NCBI GenBank assembly: GCA_958412345.1
Contig: CATYSO010000012.1
Span: forward strand, 1 to 64,000
DNA length: 64,000 nucleotides
DNA from: an uncultured Collinsella sp.
Lineage (GTDB): Bacteria > Actinomycetota > Coriobacteriia > Coriobacteriales > Coriobacteriaceae
Direction: 5' to 3'
Position numbers and translations under genes: made by a program. Positions 59,587 to 64,000 of this stretch are shown piece by piece (the first letter of the stretch is position 1; each line of letters starts with the position of its first letter). Below the pieces are notes generated by a model, which was not told the DNA's origin, searched no databases, and saw nothing but the letters and a program-made list of their open reading frames with translations.

Positions 59587-60174
59587 CTAATAAATTGGAG
59601 TCCAAGACTGGGACTCAAAATCATATCGTTTAATAGGTTGGGCCGGAGCTCCAACCGCAATGACATTATCGGGCAAAGATCGCGTCACAATCCCCCCAGC
59701 GCCAACAATTGTCCCATCTCCAATAGAAACTCCCGGAAGAACGCAAACATTCTCACCTAGCCATACGCGATCACCAATACGAACGCCCTCAGCAGTGAGC
59801 TTCCTTTCTGCCGGAGCGGATAAAGGCGTATCCGGTCCATATGCTCCATGGCTCGTATCGCTAATAAAGACTTTTGAAGCAAATAGGCAGTCATTGCCAA
59901 TTTCAACACAGCCGGAAGATACAAGGTGCACATTATCACCAATTTGGCAATTATCGCCCATAGTAATAAGGCCTTGTTCAAATACTTCTATTCGGCAATT
60001 TCTCCCAGTAGATAATCCCTTGCCATAGTGAAATGAAGACTTTCCCCTAATAAAAATAGGGCGACGAACAAGCTTAGCACCCGGATAGCAAACAAGGGTA
60101 AGAAAAAAAGACCACGCCATTCTGACGATATCGGAAAGCGAATAATGCTTGAGATCGTTAAAGATGCTATTCAT
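59587..60174 (-). CDS. Left-handed beta-helix acetyltransferase (WcaF/LbetaH type)
   Basis: A 195-residue O-acetyltransferase. An N-terminal hydrophobic helix is followed by hexapeptide repeats (CQIGDNVHLVSSGCVEIGND, VRIGDRVWLGENVCVLPGV, IGDGTIVGAGGIVTRSLPD). It would acetylate a sugar of the surface glycan using acetyl-CoA. ATG 60174 is chosen, with AGGA upstream; the start overlaps the end of the flippase gene by eight bases. Confidence 0.85.
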   Translation of the reverse strand: MNSIFNDLKHYSLSDIVRMAWSFFLTLVCYPGAKLVRRPIFIRGKSSFHYGKGLSTGRNCRIEVFEQGLITMGDNCQIGDNVHLVSSGCVEIGNDCLFASKVFISDTSHGAYGPDTPLSAPAERKLTAEGVRIGDRVWLGENVCVLPGVSIGDGTIVGAGGIVTRSLPDNVIAVGAPAQPIKRYDFESQSWTPIY

Positions 60175-61420
60175 CATGAGTCCTTTTAACTTTATGGAAT
60201 GTAACGAATAAATCAATGAGACAGATTAATAAGCCAATCCCAAAAGAAACGACAACTGCAATATTGATACCGTTGGCCCCATACATCACAAACAGAATCT
60301 CACATCCAACAAAGGCGACCAACAATGAGCAAACATTAGCAATGAGAGCAGTGTTTAAATGACGCATCACTGTCAATATATCAAAAGAAAAGGCAAATAA
60401 AGTTGTAACTACGGTTGCGAATAACGCCGGGGAGAGCAGGTAAACGCTCGACTCAATTGAAGAACCATACACAAGCAGTAGAACTGTCTCACCGATTAAT
60501 TCACTCATCAAAATAGCGACAGCACCAATAAAGCAAATTGCGAGCAGGGTTCTTATTACAAATTGCTGAAACTTACGATAGTCACGCTCGGACCAACATT
60601 TTGCAGCATTTACAAGAAGAGGATTATATAAGTATGACGCAGCAACCTGAACCAAAACTGTAGGAGTTGCAATTGCGGCATATTTTCCAAGCTCAGCATC
60701 ACCATAGGCAATTCCAAATTTTTGCCTGATAATTGAAACAACTGATCCATAGCAGACTAGCGTCACAACCGCAGGAAAAAACTTTACAGCAAGCTCCCCA
60801 ATTGTCGTTAAATTAATCGTGGGAACAACTGATTCGAACTGACTGGCAGCTCTAAAGTCAAATAGCCAAGTAATCAAAATACAGCAAATAGAGATTCCAA
60901 TTAAGGCAAGGGGCAGCGTAAGCCCAAAGGACAACAACGCAATAAAGAGGCCAAGGCAGATCACGCCACGAGCCCCTTGCGAAATCCCTATGTAGTCCAT
61001 TCTCAATGCACGCTGCTCTATTGCGTAAAATACAGAGCAGAAGGCTTCATCAGCTTTAAACAACAACCATGCTAAACAGGTTGAAAAAGAAGTTATCGGC
61101 GATGATAAAAAGAGGTATAACAAAACAGGGATCACGCCAGCAAATACTGTAAAAAACCTAAAAGCAATATATTGACCAGAAGAATACTCGTTTGCTAAGT
61201 CAGAAACTTGAATAGTCCTCATGTTATACGTGGCGAGGGGATAATAAATATTTCCAAGTGCCATAGCAAATGCAAGTCGACCGGAATTCTCGTAATCATT
61301 TGAAAAGATTACGACCGCAATCGTCATAGCCCACATACAGGCTTGATAAATTAGACAGCCTACTGAATTCCAGAGCATGTTTTGTTTTGTTGATAAGGTC
61401 AAGTTTGTTCTAAACACCAA
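60167..61420 (-). CDS. Wzx-like oligosaccharide flippase
   Basis: A 417-residue protein with about 12 helices spread evenly, the layout of MOP/PST-family flippases that move undecaprenyl-linked repeat units outward. The N-terminal TKQNMLWNSVGCLIYQACMW is typical of this family. A GTG one codon in is an equally good start. A separate ABC exporter lies at 38105-39729, so this locus holds two possible export routes. Confidence 0.82.
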   Translation of the reverse strand: MVFRTNLTLSTKQNMLWNSVGCLIYQACMWAMTIAVVIFSNDYENSGRLAFAMALGNIYYPLATYNMRTIQVSDLANEYSSGQYIAFRFFTVFAGVIPVLLYLFLSSPITSFSTCLAWLLFKADEAFCSVFYAIEQRALRMDYIGISQGARGVICLGLFIALLSFGLTLPLALIGISICCILITWLFDFRAASQFESVVPTINLTTIGELAVKFFPAVVTLVCYGSVVSIIRQKFGIAYGDAELGKYAAIATPTVLVQVAASYLYNPLLVNAAKCWSERDYRKFQQFVIRTLLAICFIGAVAILMSELIGETVLLLVYGSSIESSVYLLSPALFATVVTTLFAFSFDILTVMRHLNTALIANVCSLLVAFVGCEILFVMYGANGINIAVVVSFGIGLLICLIDLFVTFHKVKRTHDE

Positions 61421-61432
61421 TAATTCCCACTA

Positions 61433-62512
61433 TTAATAACACGAACCATAGATATATTTGTAATAATCAAGAGTCTTTGCGGCGGTTTTACTCCAGGAGA
61501 AATCTAAGACCCGCTTCAATCCTTGACTAACTTTCTGCTTGAACAGACAAGATTCGCTTAAGAGCGAGTTTATTGAGTCAACGACGTCATCAACGTTCGA
61601 TTCCTTAAGCAGTAAGGCCGCATCACCCGCAACTTCAGGAATTGAGCTGATATTCAGCCCAATTACAGGCAGCCCGGAAGCCATGGACTCAAGAACTGGA
61701 ATTCCAAATCCCTCATACTCTGACAAATATAGAAGGGCAATTGAACGGTTAAAGATATTTGAAACCTCAGAGGCTGAAGGATAAACGTAGTTTGTAAATC
61801 TACCCGGTATCATCTCATCAAGCAAATTACGCTCGTCATCATTTAACGAAGCACCAATAATTCGTAACTCTACTTGCGGAACCTTTGCGACCGCCTTAAC
61901 GGCTAACTCGAAATTCTTATATGCAGATTTACGATTGCCAATAAAGCAAACGGCATTTTCTCTTTTCAGATTAGGGTCATAGATATAAGAAGAATCATCG
62001 TAGCCCTGATGAATGATCTCGATCTGCTTCGAATTCGCTTCGGGTATATAGTTGAGCAAATCTCGACGTGTGCTCTCCGAGATGCAAATAATACCGCTTG
62101 CTTTTAACGCCGCCTTCTTTATCTGATAAAAGGAAACCGCTTTAAGAAGACCTTGGTACTGATTCATGCAAATAAAATCATGTACCGTGCACACGTTTTT
62201 AATGTTTGAAGATTTTGGAACACGAAAATACGATGAGTGCAACAAACCATCTTCGGGAATATCTAGTTTTTTAAACTCATCAACGCGAAGAGGCAATTCG
62301 CTTTGAATAATGCGCTTCGCGCTCGCAAGCGACATTTTATTTCTAACTTCATTTTGTCGAGAGTCTTTACGTTCAAAGATGGTGACATCGAACGATGTAT
62401 CAAGAAGCGCAGCCTTGACGATGCTTTCCCAATAAATGGATCCTCCGCCGGTCTTCTGTAAACTAAAGACCAAATTATCTAAATACAGAGGAATCTTATA
62501 GCTCGTCATCAT
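61433..62512 (-). CDS. Family 4 glycosyltransferase
   Basis: A 359-residue GT-B enzyme. Donor-site motifs include CFIGNRKSAYKNFELAVKA, and the E-x7-E block YEGFGIPVLESMASGLPVIG. The early VHDFICMNQYQG resembles mannosyl- or rhamnosyltransferases of O-antigen loci. ATG 62512 is preceded by GGTGG and overlaps the DUF2304 gene by 17 bases. Confidence 0.87.
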   Translation of the reverse strand: MMTSYKIPLYLDNLVFSLQKTGGGSIYWESIVKAALLDTSFDVTIFERKDSRQNEVRNKMSLASAKRIIQSELPLRVDEFKKLDIPEDGLLHSSYFRVPKSSNIKNVCTVHDFICMNQYQGLLKAVSFYQIKKAALKASGIICISESTRRDLLNYIPEANSKQIEIIHQGYDDSSYIYDPNLKRENAVCFIGNRKSAYKNFELAVKAVAKVPQVELRIIGASLNDDERNLLDEMIPGRFTNYVYPSASEVSNIFNRSIALLYLSEYEGFGIPVLESMASGLPVIGLNISSIPEVAGDAALLLKESNVDDVVDSINSLLSESCLFKQKVSQGLKRVLDFSWSKTAAKTLDYYKYIYGSCY

Positions 62513-62858
62513 TACATCCACCATTTCCGTTATCAAGCTGATGCTTAAGCAAGGCAAGAGCTTGAGATAGATTCTTGATCGCCTGTTGTTGTTTGCTAAC
62601 TGTGGAGCTCAGAGAGAGAGCCTGTAAAAGCAGAAAAAAGATAGCAATAAAAAATAGAAAATTAGAAGTGAGCTCGAAGCCAAGGCTGAAAGAAAGAAAC
62701 GTTAGCACTGAGGGAAAGCAAGCAAACAGAATCAAAATAATAGAAAGGACAAACCATAGCAACGCATACTTCAACTCAAGCTTCTCTTTACGAATCAACA
62801 TGAGCACGTAGAAAGCAAGTACGAGAACGGTGATAATTGCTAGCAATCTTGTCGTCAT
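62496..62858 (-). CDS. DUF2304 membrane protein
   Basis: A 120-residue protein with three hydrophobic helices and a short charged tail. LELKYALLWFVLSIILILFA is the family mark. DUF2304 proteins nearly always accompany a GT2 of the polyprenyl-phosphate type, as here (next gene upstream, eight bases away), and are thought to assist or anchor it. The ATG at 62858 has TAGGA six bases upstream. Confidence 0.85.
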   Translation of the reverse strand: MTTRLLAIITVLVLAFYVLMLIRKEKLELKYALLWFVLSIILILFACFPSVLTFLSFSLGFELTSNFLFFIAIFFLLLQALSLSSTVSKQQQAIKNLSQALALLKHQLDNGNGGCNDDEL

Positions 62859-62866
62859 AAGAAATC

Positions 62867-63568
62867 CTACTTTGAATGAGATGAAAACCAAGAAATAGCC
62901 ACCGATAGGGTAACTTTTATCATGTAGTAAACGCTCGAGAAGCCCCCGATGGATGAAACACCACCTTGTCTCTCTTTCATTATCACAGAGACCTCGCCTA
63001 CCGATAACCCGTTTGACAACGCATACGCAATAGACTCTGGCTCAGGATAGTCAATGGGATAGTGCTGAGAAAACAACTTGATGGCCTTCTTGCCGGAAGC
63101 ACGAAAACCTGATGTAGGATCTGTGACAGTTTTCCCTGTAAGCAGCTTTAAAAAGAAAGTAAACCACATTATTCCAATTCTCCTCATAAGAGTCGATTGG
63201 AAGCCGTCGGTTTTAACCTTGAAGCGAGAGCCTATAACAAGGTCACTATTAGACATTTCCATTTCTTCAATTAGGTCGTGGATATATGTCGGGTCATGCT
63301 GGCCGTCACCATCAACTTGAACGTCAATATCATACCCGTATTTAAGAGCGTATTTATGGCCAGCCTGCACCGCACCACCAATACCCAGATTCTGTGGTAG
63401 ATCGATAACATTTATATGATGCTCTAAACAAACATCAAAGGTATTATCGGTTGACCCGTCATTGATAACAACGTAGTCGTAACCGCAATCGGAAACCGAT
63501 TGAACGGTCTTAACGATATTAGTCGACTCATTGTATGCAGGTATTATTACTAGAACTTTTGAGTTCAT
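62867..63568 (-). CDS. Family 2 glycosyltransferase, DPM1-like
   Basis: A 233-residue GT2 starting VLVIIPAYNESTNIVKTV, with VINDGSTDNT and DVQVDGDGQHDP as the metal-binding region. Like dolichol-phosphate mannosyltransferase relatives, it probably loads a sugar onto undecaprenyl phosphate, assisted by the downstream DUF2304 protein. The ATG is at 63568. Confidence 0.88.
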   Translation of the reverse strand: MNSKVLVIIPAYNESTNIVKTVQSVSDCGYDYVVINDGSTDNTFDVCLEHHINVIDLPQNLGIGGAVQAGHKYALKYGYDIDVQVDGDGQHDPTYIHDLIEEMEMSNSDLVIGSRFKVKTDGFQSTLMRRIGIMWFTFFLKLLTGKTVTDPTSGFRASGKKAIKLFSQHYPIDYPEPESIAYALSNGLSVGEVSVIMKERQGGVSSIGGFSSVYYMIKVTLSVAISWFSSHSK

Positions 63569-63589
63569 CAATCGATGCCCTTTACTAAT

Positions 63590-64000
63590 TTAAACGGTCT
63601 GTTTAATCTCAACGCAAACTAAATCCAAATCGGAAATTGCATTGATTTTATAACTAGCATCGCGGTCGTAAACAAAGGAAACGCCAGGATGCAGTTCAAT
63701 CTCTCGATTGTCCGTCTCTAAATATCCAGTTCCGTCAGCCACGACTAAACACGAATAGACGTTAGTCAGAGAAGCGCAGTCGATTGATTCCGATTGTTTT
63801 ACCTGGATTCTTTTAATTTCGCCCTTTGACTGACCAGCCGATTGATGGGAATCCAAAACGCTATAACGCCCCCACGATGACGATTCAACCATTGGACAGT
63901 CACGGGCAGCCGACGAGACGAGCTCCTTTATATGGGCGCTCTCCTCCTTACCTGAAACAAGAATGCCATCCTGGGTAGCAACTACAACAGAATCACTTAG
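63590..64000 (-). CDS. C-terminal part of ManC-like mannose-1-phosphate guanylyltransferase (partial)
   Basis: Open from the right edge of the window to a stop at 63590: 136 codons plus stop. The visible part has a short segment like the end of the nucleotidyltransferase domain (VVVATQDGILVSGKEESAHI), followed by a cupin (WGRYSVLD, then VVADGTGYLE). This matches type II phosphomannose isomerase/GDP-mannose pyrophosphorylases. The apparent internal ATG at 63892 is not the start. GDP-mannose supply would fit the mannosyl-type glycosyltransferases next to it. Confidence 0.7.
   Translation of the reverse strand, partial: LSDSVVVATQDGILVSGKEESAHIKELVSSAARDCPMVESSSWGRYSVLDSHQSAGQSKGEIKRIQVKQSESIDCASLTNVYSCLVVADGTGYLETDNREIELHPGVSFVYDRDASYKINAISDLDLVCVEIKQTV

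Noticed and set aside
63590..63892. Stand-alone 100-residue cupin protein
   Set aside because: The frame stays open upstream to the window edge and continues the ManC-like sequence, so this is the end of a larger gene.
1..64000. CRISPR array or prophage
   Set aside because: No regularly spaced repeats, Cas genes or phage structural genes were seen anywhere in the window.

Overview
The window reads as a chromosomal segment of a high-GC Coriobacteriia-type actinobacterium, most likely Collinsella or a close relative. This rests on the GC-rich core genes, the operon orders, heavy use of TTG and GTG starts with good Shine-Dalgarno (SD) sequences, and an actinobacterial style of leaderless promoter. 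Species identity is inferred; nothing was searched against a database.

Region 1 (1-28131, almost all minus strand) is housekeeping. The left edge holds the last bases of an IS110-like insertion sequence. Then, each listed in transcription order: glyQ-glyS-PPDK regulatory protein; rpsP-khpA-rimM-trmD-lepB; the divergent dinB; mreB-mreC-mreD-PBP2-rodA (cell elongation); a DUF697-like protein; a two-gene radical-SAM pair; rplU-rpmA-obgE-nadD-yqeK-rsfS (ribosome, ribosome assembly and NAD). Further right are a TPR membrane protein, a cyclophilin, a zinc-ribbon membrane protein, a CtpE-like P-type ATPase and tRNA-Arg(CCG).

Region 2 (28226-36851, plus strand) is a nearly complete aromatic amino acid operon: DAHP synthase, tyrA, aroB, aroA, aroC, pheA, an aroE-aroK fusion and aroQ. 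A candidate transcription attenuator precedes it, and two inverted-repeat elements interrupt it.

Region 3 (36913-64000) is a cell-surface polysaccharide locus. It holds an acyltransferase, tRNA-Arg(TCT), a Wzm/Wzt-type ABC exporter, polyprenyl-phosphate glycosyltransferases with a YfhO-type protein, the dTDP-rhamnose genes (rmlA, rmlB and an rmlC-rmlD fusion), rhamnan-type glycosyltransferases, a DUF2142 protein, an epimerase, an acetyltransferase, a Wzx-like flippase, a GT2/DUF2304 pair and the end of a ManC-like gene. The right part is visibly AT-richer than the core, as expected for horizontally exchanged capsule or teichoic-type loci, while the rml genes are conspicuously GC-rich.

The most unusual feature is an AT-rich four-gene cassette (48734-51058) inside the rml operon, between rmlA and rmlB. 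It encodes a DUF4869-like protein, a P-loop ATPase, a RelA/SpoT-fold nucleotidyltransferase with its substrate motifs retained, and an overlapping 77-residue protein. Between its two halves lies a 25-bp exact copy of an internal segment of rmlA, a recombination scar. The cassette is a candidate defence or toxin-antitoxin island.

No intergenic stretch exceeds 300 bases. The longest, about 200 bases each, lie between rpsP and dinB and between tRNA-Arg(CCG) and the DAHP synthase gene. No rRNA, CRISPR array or prophage was seen.
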